This document shows positions 49,383-60,204 of a DNA stretch of 64,000 nucleotides, piece after piece. Position 1 is the stretch's first letter. Every line of letters begins with the position of its first letter. Source of the DNA: DATAUD01 sp036501665 (GTDB lineage Bacteria > Verrucomicrobiota > Verrucomicrobiia > Limisphaerales > Palsa-1400); contig DASXZW010000015.1 of the NCBI GenBank assembly GCA_036501665.1, positions 1 through 64,000 of the forward strand. Reading direction: 5' to 3'. The notes under the pieces were generated by a model. That model saw only the letters and a list, made by a program, of their open reading frames with translations, searched no databases and was not told the DNA's origin. A program made the position numbers and the translations under genes.

Positions 49383-52067
49383 GTGAATTGGCTGCAAATT
49401 ATTCGGACAAAATTTCTTGCCGCGTTCTACAAGCGCAAATTGGATCAAGAAATGGACGAGGAGATGCGTTCGCATGTTGAAATGCGGGCGCGGCAGAACG
49501 TTGCGGCAGGGATGTCGTTGGAGGATGGGCGTCGCGCGGCGTTGAAGGAATTCGGCTGGACGGAATCGATCAAGGAAACCTGCCGCGAACAGCGCGCGGG
49601 GCGATGGATCGAAGACTTTGGCCAGGACATCCGCTACGGCGCTCGGATGCTGTTTAAGTATCCCGGATTTACTGTCATTGCGGTGCTGACACTTGCTTTG
49701 GGCGTTGGGGCGAACACGGCCATTTTCAGTATTGTGGATGGGGTGCTGTTGCGTCCGCTTCCTTATCCCGACTCGGGACAATTGGTTTGGCTGAGCGAGC
49801 GTGGGCCTGATTGGTCGGGTGGATCGATTGCGTATCCCAATTTCGTCGATTGGAAGAATCAGCAATCGGTTTTTGAAAAATTTGGCGCTTATAATGGGGG
49901 CAACTTTACACTCACTGGCGGGGGCGACACTGTTCGACTGACTGGGGTGCAGGTGTCAGCGGATGTCTTCGGCGCCTTGCGCGCGCACCCGGAAATCGGG
50001 AGGGTTTTCCGCGAAGACGAAGACAAGCCGGGTGCTCCGCCGGTGGCCGTGATCAGCCACGCGCTTTGGCAGAGTCGGTTTGGCGGTGATGTCGGAATTG
50101 TCAATACCACGATCAATCTTGATGGCACACCCTATACAGTATTGGGAGTCATGCCTGCGGGATTTGAATTTCCCAACAAAGTCGATCTCTGGGTGCCGTT
50201 GGGTCCATATTCGGCTCAGTCCAGTTGGCAGAAGCGCGACTATCATCCCGGATTGTTCGGATTGGCGCGTCTCAAGCCGGGAGTTACTCTCGAAAAGGCG
50301 CGGAGCGATCTGGGTGTCATCGCTGTTCGCCTGGAACAACAATACCCGGAGTCGAACAAAACCCGGGGTGTCCAGATCGACAGATTGTTGGACAATAAAG
50401 TTGGAAACGTCCGCCGCGCACTTTGGATCCTCCTTGGGGCGGTCAGCTTTGTGTTGGTTATTGCCTGCGCAAACGTCGCCAACCTCTTGCTGGCGCGCGC
50501 AGCGGCTCGCGAGAAGGAAATGGCGGTGCGCGCGGCATTAGGAGCGGGCCAATGGCGGATCACTCGGCAATTGCTCACCGAAAGCATTTTGCTAGCGCTG
50601 CTGGGCACGATAGTGGGTTTGCTTTTCGCCAAGGGCGCCCTCCAACTTGTGACAGCGCTTGGCGGCGAAAATCTGCCTCGCATGGCTGAAATCGGACTTG
50701 ATCCGCGAGTGCTGCTGTTCTCGGGTCTATTGGCGGTGCTTACAGGCGTTTTATTCGGCCTTGCCCCGGCGTGGCAGGCGCGACGGGCCAATTTACAGGG
50801 CACATTAAAAGAAGCGGGCCGTGGCGCGACGTCCAATCGCGCGGGATTGCGGCAAGGGCTTGTCATTGCGGAAGTCGCCATGACCTTCATTCTCCTGGCC
50901 GGCGCCGGCCTGCTGCTCGTGAGCTTTCATCGCCTCTTGCAGGTGAATCCTGGCTTTGCAGTTGACCGCGTTCTGACGTTTCACTTCGACGTTCCTGCGG
51001 ACAAGTTTCAAACAAGCGAGCAGCCAATCCTATTTTATCACGCGCTTCTCGAAAAAGTCCGCGCGTTACCGGGTGTGCAAGCTGCCAGCCTTGCCTCAAA
51101 GTCTCCTCTGGATGACAACGGCTGGGACATGCTCTTCGTGATTGAAGGGAGACCCGAACCGCCGCCTCATCTTCAACCTTCGCTGCGATTTCATCTCATT
51201 GCGCCCGATTATTTCAAAGTCATGGGCATTCCGCTTGTTCAAGGACGTGACTTCACGGAACAGGACAATCGAGAACACCTCAAAGGCGTTCCATCCCCCA
51301 ATGATTGGGGGGCCGGACTCAACTCGATCATCATTGATGAAGATTTCGCGAAGCGCTATTGGCCCAATCAAAATCCACTTGGCCAGCGCGTCCGCCTTCC
51401 CTGGGGGGAACGCGGGAAACAACCGGTTATGACTGTCGTGGGTGTTGTCGGACGCATTAAAGAAAACCACTTAAACGAACAAGGCGGGATGGTTCAGGCC
51501 TATTTCCCGATGTTCCAGCAATCGCTTGGGAGTTTGGCTATGGTGGTCAAGACAACCTCCGACCCTGGTTCAATGCTGGCCACAGTGCGTCAACAAGTTG
51601 CTCAACTCGAACCGACAATGCCCATCTTCGGGATCAACACCATGAGAGAAATGCGCGACCGTAACGTTGCGCCGGACAAACTCAATCTCGGCTTGCTTGG
51701 CGCATTTGCCATTCTCGCCCTGGTCTTGGCCATCATCGGACTTTATGGCCTTCTGTCATTTATTGTCGCTCAGCGGCAAAGAGAAATCGGCGTGCGCATG
51801 GCTCTTGGCGCGCAACGATTTGATGTTCTCAAATTGGTGGTCGGGCAAGGGATGCGGCTGGTCCTCGTCGGCGCGTTCGTCGGACTTTTGGGATCATTTG
51901 CTTTGACTCGGGTTTTAACCAGCGTGCTGTTCGAGGTCGCGCCTACTGATCCAATTACTCTTTTCACTGTAACGTTGTCACTTTGCGTCGTGGCCTTGCT
52001 GGCCTGTTATATCCCGGCTCGTCGGGCCACGAAAATCGATCCGATGACTGCGTTGCGACAAGACTAA
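49383..52067 (+). CDS. ADOP-type ABC permease 5
   Basis: An 894-residue permease with GTG start and a type 2 prefix ('DQEMDEEMRSHVEMRARQNV', 'LKEFGWTESIKETCREQRAG'). Helix 1 carries 'LALGVGANTAIFSIVDGVLL', the central loop 'VIACANVANLLLARAAAREK', the fifth helix 'LVIAEVAMTFILLAGAGLLL', and the C-terminus 'ATKIDPMTALRQD'. The periplasmic domains have the expected MacB-like 'VSADVFGALRAHPEIGRVF' and 'LIAPDYFKVMGIPLVQGRDF' blocks. It has its own 97-bp upstream space after the lipoprotein gene, so a separate promoter is possible, and permease 6 follows after 10 bp. Confidence 0.9.
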   Translation: MNWLQIIRTKFLAAFYKRKLDQEMDEEMRSHVEMRARQNVAAGMSLEDGRRAALKEFGWTESIKETCREQRAGRWIEDFGQDIRYGARMLFKYPGFTVIAVLTLALGVGANTAIFSIVDGVLLRPLPYPDSGQLVWLSERGPDWSGGSIAYPNFVDWKNQQSVFEKFGAYNGGNFTLTGGGDTVRLTGVQVSADVFGALRAHPEIGRVFREDEDKPGAPPVAVISHALWQSRFGGDVGIVNTTINLDGTPYTVLGVMPAGFEFPNKVDLWVPLGPYSAQSSWQKRDYHPGLFGLARLKPGVTLEKARSDLGVIAVRLEQQYPESNKTRGVQIDRLLDNKVGNVRRALWILLGAVSFVLVIACANVANLLLARAAAREKEMAVRAALGAGQWRITRQLLTESILLALLGTIVGLLFAKGALQLVTALGGENLPRMAEIGLDPRVLLFSGLLAVLTGVLFGLAPAWQARRANLQGTLKEAGRGATSNRAGLRQGLVIAEVAMTFILLAGAGLLLVSFHRLLQVNPGFAVDRVLTFHFDVPADKFQTSEQPILFYHALLEKVRALPGVQAASLASKSPLDDNGWDMLFVIEGRPEPPPHLQPSLRFHLIAPDYFKVMGIPLVQGRDFTEQDNREHLKGVPSPNDWGAGLNSIIIDEDFAKRYWPNQNPLGQRVRLPWGERGKQPVMTVVGVVGRIKENHLNEQGGMVQAYFPMFQQSLGSLAMVVKTTSDPGSMLATVRQQVAQLEPTMPIFGINTMREMRDRNVAPDKLNLGLLGAFAILALVLAIIGLYGLLSFIVAQRQREIGVRMALGAQRFDVLKLVVGQGMRLVLVGAFVGLLGSFALTRVLTSVLFEVAPTDPITLFTVTLSLCVVALLACYIPARRATKIDPMTALRQD

Positions 52068-52077
52068 GAATCGAGCC

Positions 52078-54750
52078 ATGAATTTATCGCAAAAATTAAT
52101 ATCCCGTTTTCGCGCGATGATCGGAAAACGCAAGCTCGACGCGGAGATGGAAGAGGAGATGCGTTCCCACGTCGAACTGCGGACGCAGCAGAACATCGCC
52201 GCTGGGATGGCCCCCCAGGATGCGCGTGTTGCCGCATTCCGGGAATTTGGTTCTTCGGAATCCATCAGGGAAACCTGCCGGGACCAGCGCGGGCTGAGTT
52301 GGATTGATAATCTTTGGCGCGACATGAGTTTCGCTTTTCGACAATTTCGGAAAAATCCCGGTTTTACAACGGTGGCTGTGTTTACTCTGGCGCTTTGCAT
52401 CGGAGCAAATCTCTCCATCTTTGCTGTGGTGGACGCCATTCTGGTTCAACCATTGCCGTTTGCGCAGGCCGACCGCCTGGTGACAATTTTCAATAATTTC
52501 CCGAAAGCTGGAGTTGATCGTTACGGGGCTTCATTGACCAGTTATTATGAACGTCGTGGTAAAATTTCCGCTTTCTCCCAAATTTCCGCATATCGTTATT
52601 CCTCCGCGGTTATCGGGGAGGCCGGGGCGACGGAGCGGCAGGACATCATTCGGGTTACATCGGAATTTTTCACGACGCTCGGCGTCGGTTTGGCTATGGG
52701 ACGGCCGTTTACTGAGGAAGAATTGACTCATCAAACCGACGGCGTTGTTATTCTGACTGATGCCGCGCGCAACAAGCTCTTTCATGGAAATTCCGACGTG
52801 CTCGGACATTTAATTCGTGTTGACGGCGTTTCAAAGACGGTGGTCGGAGTGCTTGCGCCGGGTTTTCATTTTCTTTCATCCAAAGCGCAGGTTTTTCTGC
52901 CTCTCTCCAGCGATTCCGAGGAGCGCGGTGTCAACGCCCGATACGTCACCGGCACTGAAGAAATCGCCCGTCTCAAACCCGGCGCTGCTTTGGCAGAGGC
53001 GCAATCGGAAATAGACGCGCATTATGCCGCGCATGCCTCGGAATTTCCCTGGGCGAAACAGATCAGTGAAGCTGGTTTTTATACGACAGTAGCCCCGCTG
53101 CGAGCCGACCATGTGGCGGCGATTCGTCCCACGCTCCTTCTCCTTCAATCGGGAGCGCTCTTCCTTCTTTTCATTGGCGCAGTGAACATTGCGAATCTGC
53201 TTCTGGTCCGCGCCAGCAGCCGTTCAAAGGAACTGGCAATACGCCAATCGCTGGGCGCAAGTCCGAAGCTTGTCGTGCAACAAGTGATGGTTGAAATAAT
53301 CCTGCTTGGGCTTATCGGAGGCGTGGCCGGCCTTGCAGTGGGGGCAACGGGCATTCGTCTGCTGTCGGTGTTTGGTGTGGATCGGCTTCCGCTCGGCGCG
53401 CTTGTCACTTTTAATGGGCGTCTGGCCTTGGCAAGTTTGTTGTTGTCCATCGTCATCGCGATTGCAATGGCGGTTCCCGTCGCGTGGTTCAGCCTCCGCA
53501 ATTTTCCCGCAGTTTCGTTGCGCGCGGAATCTCGCGGCGACACCGCCAATTTCGCTGCCCAGCGCTTGCGACAGTGTTTGATCGCCGTTCAGATCGCTCT
53601 GGCATTTGTGTTGCTGACCGGCGCTGGATTGCTCGGCCTCAGTCTCAAGCGCACGATGGAGGTTTTACCGGGGGTCCGCGTTGACAACACTCTCGCGGGC
53701 CGGATTTCTTTGCCATCCGCGTCCTATCGCGATGATAAAGCACGCCTCGCATTCACGGATCGGCTGCTGGAGCAAGTCCAGGCTCAACCCGGAGTGACAG
53801 CGGCCGGGGTCATCACGGACGTCCCCGTCAACGGCGTGCATGAATACAATGCGATGACGATTGTCGGTCGCGCCGTCGAATCTGGAGTGCCGCCAACATT
53901 GCATAATAAATACGGCGTCATGGGCAACTATTTTAAAGCGATGGGGATTCCACTGCGCGAAGGACGCTTTCTGGAGAGCAGTGATTCGCGCGTTGAAATG
54001 CGTAGCTGCGTGGTGGACGAGGATTTCGCAAAACTTTATTGGCCGCAGGGCGGGGCCGTTGGCCAACGCATATTTGAAGGGCCTCCGCAAGGAAGACAAC
54101 CCTCCGAAGCCTTCACCGTGGTCGGCGTTGTCGGAAAAGTGAAGCAGGGCGAACTCACGGACAACAAAGCCAACGGAGCCATTTACTTTCCGTATCGCTA
54201 CAATGCAAACGACTCAATCTTTGTCGTCCTTAGCACGGGCCAAACGCCTGATTCATTGGGTTTGGCGCTTCGAAGCGTGGTTCGCGGGATTGATCCTGAT
54301 TTGCCGATTGATGACCTCCGTTCCATGAAAGTTCGTGTTGCCGATAGTTTGATCGCCCGGCGTTCTCCGGCGTTACTCGCCGGCGTCTTTTCGATTGTGG
54401 CGTTGTTGCTCGCGGCCGTCGGAACATATGGCGTCTTAAGCTATGCCGTCGCACAGCGGCGGCGGGAGATTGCCGTGCGAATGGCGCTCGGCGCCCGACG
54501 CCGGCAAGTGATGGGGCAATTTCTGAGACTTGGGGCGAAGTCTCTGGCGGGCGGATTATGCGCTGGCGGATTTGGAGCTTGGGCCATGAGCCGGGTAATG
54601 AAAAGTGTTCTCTTCAAGACTGCCGTATTGGACGCCACTGTGCTCACTGCCGCAGCAGCAACGATGGTTCTTGTTGTGATGATCGCCGTTTTCCTTCCTT
54701 CGCGCCGCGCTGCACGAATCGAACCAATGGAGGCGCTCAAATGCGAGTAA
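52078..54750 (+). CDS. ADOP-type ABC permease 6
   Basis: An 890-residue permease with a type 2 prefix that starts 'MNLSQKLISRFRAMIGKRKL' and continues 'DAEMEEEMRSHVELRTQQNI'. Helix 1 is less typical ('LALCIGANLSIFAVVDAILV'). In the central FtsX region 'FIGAVNIANLLLVRASSRSK' replaces the usual 'IACANVANLLLAR', and the terminal tail is 'AARIEPMEALKCE'. These variations suggest a more distant branch of the family. Its periplasmic domains are otherwise of normal length. Ten bases separate it from permease 5 and nineteen from permease 7, so co-transcription is likely. Confidence 0.9.
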   Translation: MNLSQKLISRFRAMIGKRKLDAEMEEEMRSHVELRTQQNIAAGMAPQDARVAAFREFGSSESIRETCRDQRGLSWIDNLWRDMSFAFRQFRKNPGFTTVAVFTLALCIGANLSIFAVVDAILVQPLPFAQADRLVTIFNNFPKAGVDRYGASLTSYYERRGKISAFSQISAYRYSSAVIGEAGATERQDIIRVTSEFFTTLGVGLAMGRPFTEEELTHQTDGVVILTDAARNKLFHGNSDVLGHLIRVDGVSKTVVGVLAPGFHFLSSKAQVFLPLSSDSEERGVNARYVTGTEEIARLKPGAALAEAQSEIDAHYAAHASEFPWAKQISEAGFYTTVAPLRADHVAAIRPTLLLLQSGALFLLFIGAVNIANLLLVRASSRSKELAIRQSLGASPKLVVQQVMVEIILLGLIGGVAGLAVGATGIRLLSVFGVDRLPLGALVTFNGRLALASLLLSIVIAIAMAVPVAWFSLRNFPAVSLRAESRGDTANFAAQRLRQCLIAVQIALAFVLLTGAGLLGLSLKRTMEVLPGVRVDNTLAGRISLPSASYRDDKARLAFTDRLLEQVQAQPGVTAAGVITDVPVNGVHEYNAMTIVGRAVESGVPPTLHNKYGVMGNYFKAMGIPLREGRFLESSDSRVEMRSCVVDEDFAKLYWPQGGAVGQRIFEGPPQGRQPSEAFTVVGVVGKVKQGELTDNKANGAIYFPYRYNANDSIFVVLSTGQTPDSLGLALRSVVRGIDPDLPIDDLRSMKVRVADSLIARRSPALLAGVFSIVALLLAAVGTYGVLSYAVAQRRREIAVRMALGARRRQVMGQFLRLGAKSLAGGLCAGGFGAWAMSRVMKSVLFKTAVLDATVLTAAAATMVLVVMIAVFLPSRRAARIEPMEALKCE

Positions 54751-54769
54751 AGACTAGAAACACAAAACA

Positions 54770-57532
54770 ATGAACTTCGTGCAAAAATTGAGTGCGCGAC
54801 TTCAGGCGCTTTTTTCAAAACGCCAGATTGATGCGGAGATGGAAGAGGAGATGCGGTCTCACGTCGAAATGCGGACGCAGGAAAACGTCTCTGCCGGAAT
54901 GACGCCCGATGCGGCGCGCGTCGCGGCGATGCGGGAATTCGGCTGGACAGAGTCAATCAAGGAAACCTGCCGCGATCAACGGGGGCTGGGTTGGATCGAG
55001 AATTTCGTCCGGGATATTCGGTATGGACTGCGGATGCTTGGAAAAAATCCAGGGTTCACCGCAATTGCAGTCATGGTGCTGGCTTTTGGGATCGGCGCGA
55101 ACGCCACGATTTTTTCGATCATCAACAGCATTCTTGTCAAACCAATCAATGCCGTTCATCCAGAACAACTCGTCGGCGTTTTTCAGCATGAAAAGGATCG
55201 TCCTGATGCGTTCCAGCTTTATTCCTATCCGGACTTCGCTGATTTGCGCCGCGGACAGGCTGCCGCCTTTACCGATTTGTTCGCGTTCCATCGCGCTTCC
55301 GTGGGCATGCAGGGCGATCTGACGGAAAAAGTGTGGGTGGACTTTGTCAGCGCAAACTACTTTCCGGCCCTTGGCGTCGCGCCGACGCTCGGACGCTGGT
55401 TTCTATCCGAAGAGGAAACTTCACAAGCGCCGGTTGCCGTGTTGACTGAGCGGTTTTGGCGGCGGCTCGGAGGGGACCCTTCAATTGTTGGGCGAAAACT
55501 CAAATTGACTCGCGGGGAAGTGACGGTAGTCGGCGTCATGCCCCGTGGATTCACCGGGGCGCAATGGGATGCCCCGGCGATGTTCTTTCCTGTCGGTATC
55601 GCGCCAATCTTGAATCCCGACTCCAGCCAGCAAGCGTCTCAAATTCTTACTGACCGTGGAGACCGGAGTTTCATGGTCATGGGGCGTCTGAAACCCGGTC
55701 TGTCCCTTGCGAATGTTGACGGAGCGATTGCCGGATTGAATCAACAATTTGCCATCCCTGATCCCGCCAAACCCATACCCCGGACGCTTATTTGCACCAA
55801 ACCGTCCCGGTTCAATTTCAGTTCCGATCCGCCCAAGGCGATTGATGGTCTCGCTTCGCTGGCCGGTTTTGCATTTGGGTTATCGATGCTGGTTTTGGTT
55901 ATCGCGTGTTTGAATCTTGCAAACATGATGCTGGCGCGAGGCGCAGCGCGTCAGAAGGAAGTCGCCATTCGTCTCGCCATAGGGGCCGGTCGCAGCACCA
56001 TCCTGCGCCAACTGCTTACGGAAGGTTTGATCCTGACGATGCTGGGCGGCGCGGCGGGTCTTGTGGTTTCCATGTGGGCAAATAAGATCCTGGCTGCTTT
56101 CGTTTACGGCGGTGCGGGAATGCCCTCAGATTTTCCAGTATTTGATCTTGCTCCTGATTTCAAGGAATTGGCGATCCTCCTTCTTGTTAGTGCCGCCGCC
56201 ACGATATTCTTCGCGCTGGCCCCCGCATGGAAACTCGCCCGCATTGACTTCAATTCCGACCTCAAACGAAACACCGGTGACGAAGCCGGGAAATCCCGGG
56301 AACGCCGCTTCGGCGCCCGCGAACTCCTGGCTGTTGGCCAAATGGGTTTCACACTGGCCTTGCTGGTGGCGGCGGCGCTATTCAGCCGTAGCGCCATCAA
56401 CGCCGCCAAAGCGGACCCGGGTTTTGAGTTTGGCTCCAATTTTTATGTGTCGATTGACACCACTTTAACCGGCTATCCAGAGAAGCGCGTGCGAGAGCTG
56501 GTTGGCAACGCCACCGACCGGTTGGCCGCGCTTCCGGGCGTCGAGTCAGTCAGCCCGGCCATGAACATTCCCTTTGGCAACGGCCAGTGGGATCGCCACA
56601 TTCAAATCGGAGGAGCTCCCCCACCCTCGGACGCGGCGGCCACTTTGGCCGAAGGCAAGGAATTATATACGACTTTTAATGTTGTAGGGGCGGATTACTT
56701 TCGCACGCTCGGAATTCCACTGCAACGGGGACGGGAATTTGAACGGCGCGAAACGGAGCCAACTCACACAGCGCCAGTCGCCATCATCAGTCAAAAACTT
56801 GCAGAGCAACTTTGGCCAGGCCAGGAAGCGTTGGGACGCACAGTCCAATTTCCCGCCTATGCCCCGGGGATTGCTCCGACTGTGATGACGGTTGTCGGTG
56901 TCGTTCCAGAGATTCACTGGCAACTTTTTGAAAACGGGCCTCTAACCCAGATTTACGTTCCTTTCGGTCAGTATTTTCAGGCCGAGATGAACTTGCACGT
57001 TCGCGTGGCGCCTGGTGTTAATCCGAAAACATTGATGACAACCGCCCGCGAGGAATTGCATAAGCTGGACCCGCAAATTCCTTTGACCGATGTCAAGACT
57101 CTTGCCGGATTGCACCGGGACGGTCCGTGGGTGCGGATAACCCGGCTTGGCTCGATCCTCTTTGGCGCATTTGGTGGATTGGCCGTGTTCTTAAGTTTGC
57201 TCGGCATTTACGGTTTGAAAGCTTACGCTGTCGCGCGCCGTACTCGCGAGATAGGCATCCGCATTGCGCTGGGCGCGAACCGCGGAGACGTGACTGCCAT
57301 GATCCTACGCGAAAGCGTTTGGCTCGCGCTCGTGGGGCTTGGTCTTGGGGTCTCGCTGGCGATTGCGGTCGGAAAGCTTTCCGCGCGATTTCTTTACCAT
57401 GTTCCGGCCCTGGATTTGGGAACCTTCATCATCATCCCGGCGCTGCTGCTTGCCATCGTGATGGTCGCCTGCTGGTTTCCGGCCCGGCGCGCTGCGAGAG
57501 TTGATCCGATGAAGGCATTAAGGTGTGACTGA
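54770..57532 (+). CDS. ADOP-type ABC permease 7
   Basis: The longest permease of the array (920 residues). Its prefix (type 2, 'MNFVQKLSARLQALFSKRQI', 'DAEMEEEMRSHVEMRTQENV') is almost the same as that of permease 8, while the bodies differ clearly. Helix 1 has 'VLAFGIGANATIFSIINSIL', the central loop 'VIACLNLANMMLARGAARQK', the C-terminal helix pair 'FLSLLGIYGLKAYAVARRTR' and the end 'AARVDPMKALRCD'. The extra length is mainly in the first periplasmic domain and the loop around 'NPDSSQQASQILTDRGDRSF'. It is co-directional and closely spaced with both neighbours. Confidence 0.9.
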   Translation: MNFVQKLSARLQALFSKRQIDAEMEEEMRSHVEMRTQENVSAGMTPDAARVAAMREFGWTESIKETCRDQRGLGWIENFVRDIRYGLRMLGKNPGFTAIAVMVLAFGIGANATIFSIINSILVKPINAVHPEQLVGVFQHEKDRPDAFQLYSYPDFADLRRGQAAAFTDLFAFHRASVGMQGDLTEKVWVDFVSANYFPALGVAPTLGRWFLSEEETSQAPVAVLTERFWRRLGGDPSIVGRKLKLTRGEVTVVGVMPRGFTGAQWDAPAMFFPVGIAPILNPDSSQQASQILTDRGDRSFMVMGRLKPGLSLANVDGAIAGLNQQFAIPDPAKPIPRTLICTKPSRFNFSSDPPKAIDGLASLAGFAFGLSMLVLVIACLNLANMMLARGAARQKEVAIRLAIGAGRSTILRQLLTEGLILTMLGGAAGLVVSMWANKILAAFVYGGAGMPSDFPVFDLAPDFKELAILLLVSAAATIFFALAPAWKLARIDFNSDLKRNTGDEAGKSRERRFGARELLAVGQMGFTLALLVAAALFSRSAINAAKADPGFEFGSNFYVSIDTTLTGYPEKRVRELVGNATDRLAALPGVESVSPAMNIPFGNGQWDRHIQIGGAPPPSDAAATLAEGKELYTTFNVVGADYFRTLGIPLQRGREFERRETEPTHTAPVAIISQKLAEQLWPGQEALGRTVQFPAYAPGIAPTVMTVVGVVPEIHWQLFENGPLTQIYVPFGQYFQAEMNLHVRVAPGVNPKTLMTTAREELHKLDPQIPLTDVKTLAGLHRDGPWVRITRLGSILFGAFGGLAVFLSLLGIYGLKAYAVARRTREIGIRIALGANRGDVTAMILRESVWLALVGLGLGVSLAIAVGKLSARFLYHVPALDLGTFIIIPALLLAIVMVACWFPARRAARVDPMKALRCD

Positions 57533-57546
57533 CCATAATTGAACGT

Positions 57547-60189
57547 ATGAACTTCATGCAAAAATTGAGCGCGCGACTTCAGGCGCTTTTTACAAAACGT
57601 CAGGTCGATGCCGAGATGGAAGAAGAAATGCGGTCGCACGTCGAAATGCGAACGCAGGAAAACGTTGCAGCAGGAATGACGCCTGATGCAGCGCGCGCCG
57701 CGGCGATGCGGGAATTTGGCTGGACGGAGTCAATCAAGGAAACTTGTCGCGAACAGCGCGGTTTAAGCTGGATGGAAAACATCTTTCGCGATATCCGGTT
57801 CAGCTTCCGCATGCTGGCCAAGAATCCCGGTTTCACAGCAGTTGCGATAGGCACTCTGGCTGTCGGCATCGGGACTTGCACGGCGATGTTCAGCATCGTC
57901 AATTCGGTGTTATTGAAACCGTTGCCCGTCCGTGAGCCGTCACGTCTTGTCTGGATCGAAAATATTTTTCAGGATTCCGGCCTTTCCGGGCGGACAACCA
58001 GAGTTGATACTTTTCTCGGGTGGCGCGAGCAGAACAAGAGCTTTGAATCGCTGGCGTGTTATTTTGCGTTCTCGGATTATACTCGCCTGACGATGACCGG
58101 CAAAGGAGAGCCGGAACGATTGACCAGTGTTGGTGTGTCGGATAATTTTTTGCCGACGCTTGGGATTCCACTCTTGCGTGGACGCAACTTCACCGATGAA
58201 GAATGCAAGTTTAACGCCGCTTCAACCGTCATTCTAAGTCATGGTTTCTGGAAGCGTCGTTTTGCGAGCGACCCTGACATCGTCGGCAAAAGTATTACGC
58301 TCAACGGGAATCCGGCGACCGTCATCGGTGTGTTGCCGGCGTCGTTCGACTTCGCGGCGATGTTCACTCCCAGCAGCAAAGTCGATGTCCTGACTCCTTT
58401 TCCGCTGGCCCCGGAAACGGCGCGGTGGGGCAATACGGTATTTGGGATTGGCCGGTTGCGTCCGGGAATAACCATCGAACAGTCCCAGGCTGAACTCACG
58501 GTCATCAGCAAGCAATTGCAACAAGATAAACTGAAAAATGTGGGAACTTTCGGAGCCGATGTGCGTTCCCTGGACACAGCTCTACGGGGCCGTTTCCGAA
58601 GCGCGTTTTTGATTCTCGCCGGGGCCGTGACTTGCGTCCTTGCAATCGCGTGCGTGAATCTCTCGAATCTATTGCTCGCTCGGTTGAACTCGCGCCGCCA
58701 GGAATTTGCGATGCGGTTTGTTCTCGGCGCAAGCCGCAGTCGTGTTGTTCAGCAGACATTGACGGAAAGCCTGATGCTCGCATTCGCCGGGTCGCTGATC
58801 GGCATTCCAGTAGCGTCGTGGGCGACGCAGTTGCTCGCGCGCCTGCAATCATTTGGTGTGCCGTTACTGCAAGACGCATCCGTCGATGCCACCGCGCTTG
58901 CGGTCACCATTGGAATCACGACACTAGCGGGCGTTGCGTGCGGTTTGCTGCCCGCGCTCCAATTGTCCCGACGCCAGAGCGCAAATTTGCCGCAGGACGC
59001 GACGCATCAACGCAGCGCCGGGCGTTCCGTGGTTTCCGCGAGAAGTTTCCTGGTGATTACAGAAGTGGCTCTTGCCTGCATGTTGTTGGTCGGCGCAAGT
59101 TTGCTGTTTCGCAGCTTTAATGCGGTGCTCCAGGTCAATCTCGGCTTTCAACCGCAGAACGCAATTTCCTGGCGGATTGATTCCAACAAGCCTTTCAAAA
59201 GCGGCACAGATGTGGATGTGTATTTTGCCGGCTTGATTGAGCGCATCACCGCGCTCCCGGGTGTGCAGGCGGCTGGTTTGAGCGACACTCTTCCGCTCGG
59301 ACGAAACCGCTCGTGGGGCGCGGGAGCAGTCGGGGTTCAGTATCCGGATGGTCAATATCCAGACGCTTATCCGCGATTGATCGACCCGCATTACTTGAAG
59401 GCGATGCAAATTCCATTGATCGCAGGGCACGGGTTTGACGAAAATTTCAATCCAAAGGCCGAAAAATCCGTAATCATCAACGAGAATATGGCCAAACAAT
59501 TATGGCCAGGTCGCAATGCAATCGGTGAGAAGGTTAGTGTGAACGGCGAATCAACGGTCATTGGCGTTGTGAAAAATGTCCGCCATAGTTCACTCGAAGA
59601 CACCAGCGGAAATGAAATGTATCTTGACTTCCGTCAATGCGGCGACTGGAGCACGATGGAGATGGTTGTCCGCAGCAGCCGAAGCTCTGAATCCCTTGTG
59701 CCCGATGTGCGCGCGACGCTTGCCAATTATGATCGTGACCTTCCAAGCGGCGGATTCTACAAGCTCGAACGGTTGATTGACGATGCTGTCGGCCCGCGCA
59801 GTTTAATCACGCGCCTCCTCGGATTCTTCTCCGCGCTGGCGCTCACATTGGCGGCAGTCGGACTTTACGGAGTCATTGCTTATTCGGTGACGCAACGGAC
59901 TCGTGAAGTCGGAATTCGCATGGCCATCGGCGCGCGACGCAACGACATCATGCAGCTTGTTTTGCAGGGAGGACTTAAACTGGTTGCAATTGGCGTAGTG
60001 ATCGGGTTGGCCGGCGCATGGGCGTTGACGCGTTTGTTGCAAAGTTTGCTTTACGGCGTTGGCGCGCACGACCCGATGGTTTTCGTGAGCAACGCTCTGC
60101 TGCTGCTCTTCGTCGCAGGCATTGCTTGCGCGATCCCCGCGCTACGCGCCACTAAAGTCGATCCAATCGTCGCGCTGCGCCAAGATTAA
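57547..60189 (+). CDS. ADOP-type ABC permease 8
   Basis: An 880-residue permease beginning 'MNFMQKLSARLQALFTKRQV' with a type 2 prefix matching permease 7 in nearly every position, against moderate similarity further on; this is a sign of recent duplication or gene conversion of the 5' part. Helix 1 is 'LAVGIGTCTAMFSIVNSVLL', the central loop 'AIACVNLSNLLLARLNSRRQ', the fifth helix 'VITEVALACMLLVGASLLFR' and the end 'ATKVDPIVALRQD'. The periplasmic blocks 'VSDNFLPTLGIPLLRGRNF' and 'IDPHYLKAMQIPLIAGHGFD' are in place. Gaps of 14 and 15 bp to its neighbours indicate one transcript. Confidence 0.9.
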   Translation: MNFMQKLSARLQALFTKRQVDAEMEEEMRSHVEMRTQENVAAGMTPDAARAAAMREFGWTESIKETCREQRGLSWMENIFRDIRFSFRMLAKNPGFTAVAIGTLAVGIGTCTAMFSIVNSVLLKPLPVREPSRLVWIENIFQDSGLSGRTTRVDTFLGWREQNKSFESLACYFAFSDYTRLTMTGKGEPERLTSVGVSDNFLPTLGIPLLRGRNFTDEECKFNAASTVILSHGFWKRRFASDPDIVGKSITLNGNPATVIGVLPASFDFAAMFTPSSKVDVLTPFPLAPETARWGNTVFGIGRLRPGITIEQSQAELTVISKQLQQDKLKNVGTFGADVRSLDTALRGRFRSAFLILAGAVTCVLAIACVNLSNLLLARLNSRRQEFAMRFVLGASRSRVVQQTLTESLMLAFAGSLIGIPVASWATQLLARLQSFGVPLLQDASVDATALAVTIGITTLAGVACGLLPALQLSRRQSANLPQDATHQRSAGRSVVSARSFLVITEVALACMLLVGASLLFRSFNAVLQVNLGFQPQNAISWRIDSNKPFKSGTDVDVYFAGLIERITALPGVQAAGLSDTLPLGRNRSWGAGAVGVQYPDGQYPDAYPRLIDPHYLKAMQIPLIAGHGFDENFNPKAEKSVIINENMAKQLWPGRNAIGEKVSVNGESTVIGVVKNVRHSSLEDTSGNEMYLDFRQCGDWSTMEMVVRSSRSSESLVPDVRATLANYDRDLPSGGFYKLERLIDDAVGPRSLITRLLGFFSALALTLAAVGLYGVIAYSVTQRTREVGIRMAIGARRNDIMQLVLQGGLKLVAIGVVIGLAGAWALTRLLQSLLYGVGAHDPMVFVSNALLLLFVAGIACAIPALRATKVDPIVALRQD

Positions 60190-60204
60190 AAACGCCATTT
60201 AACA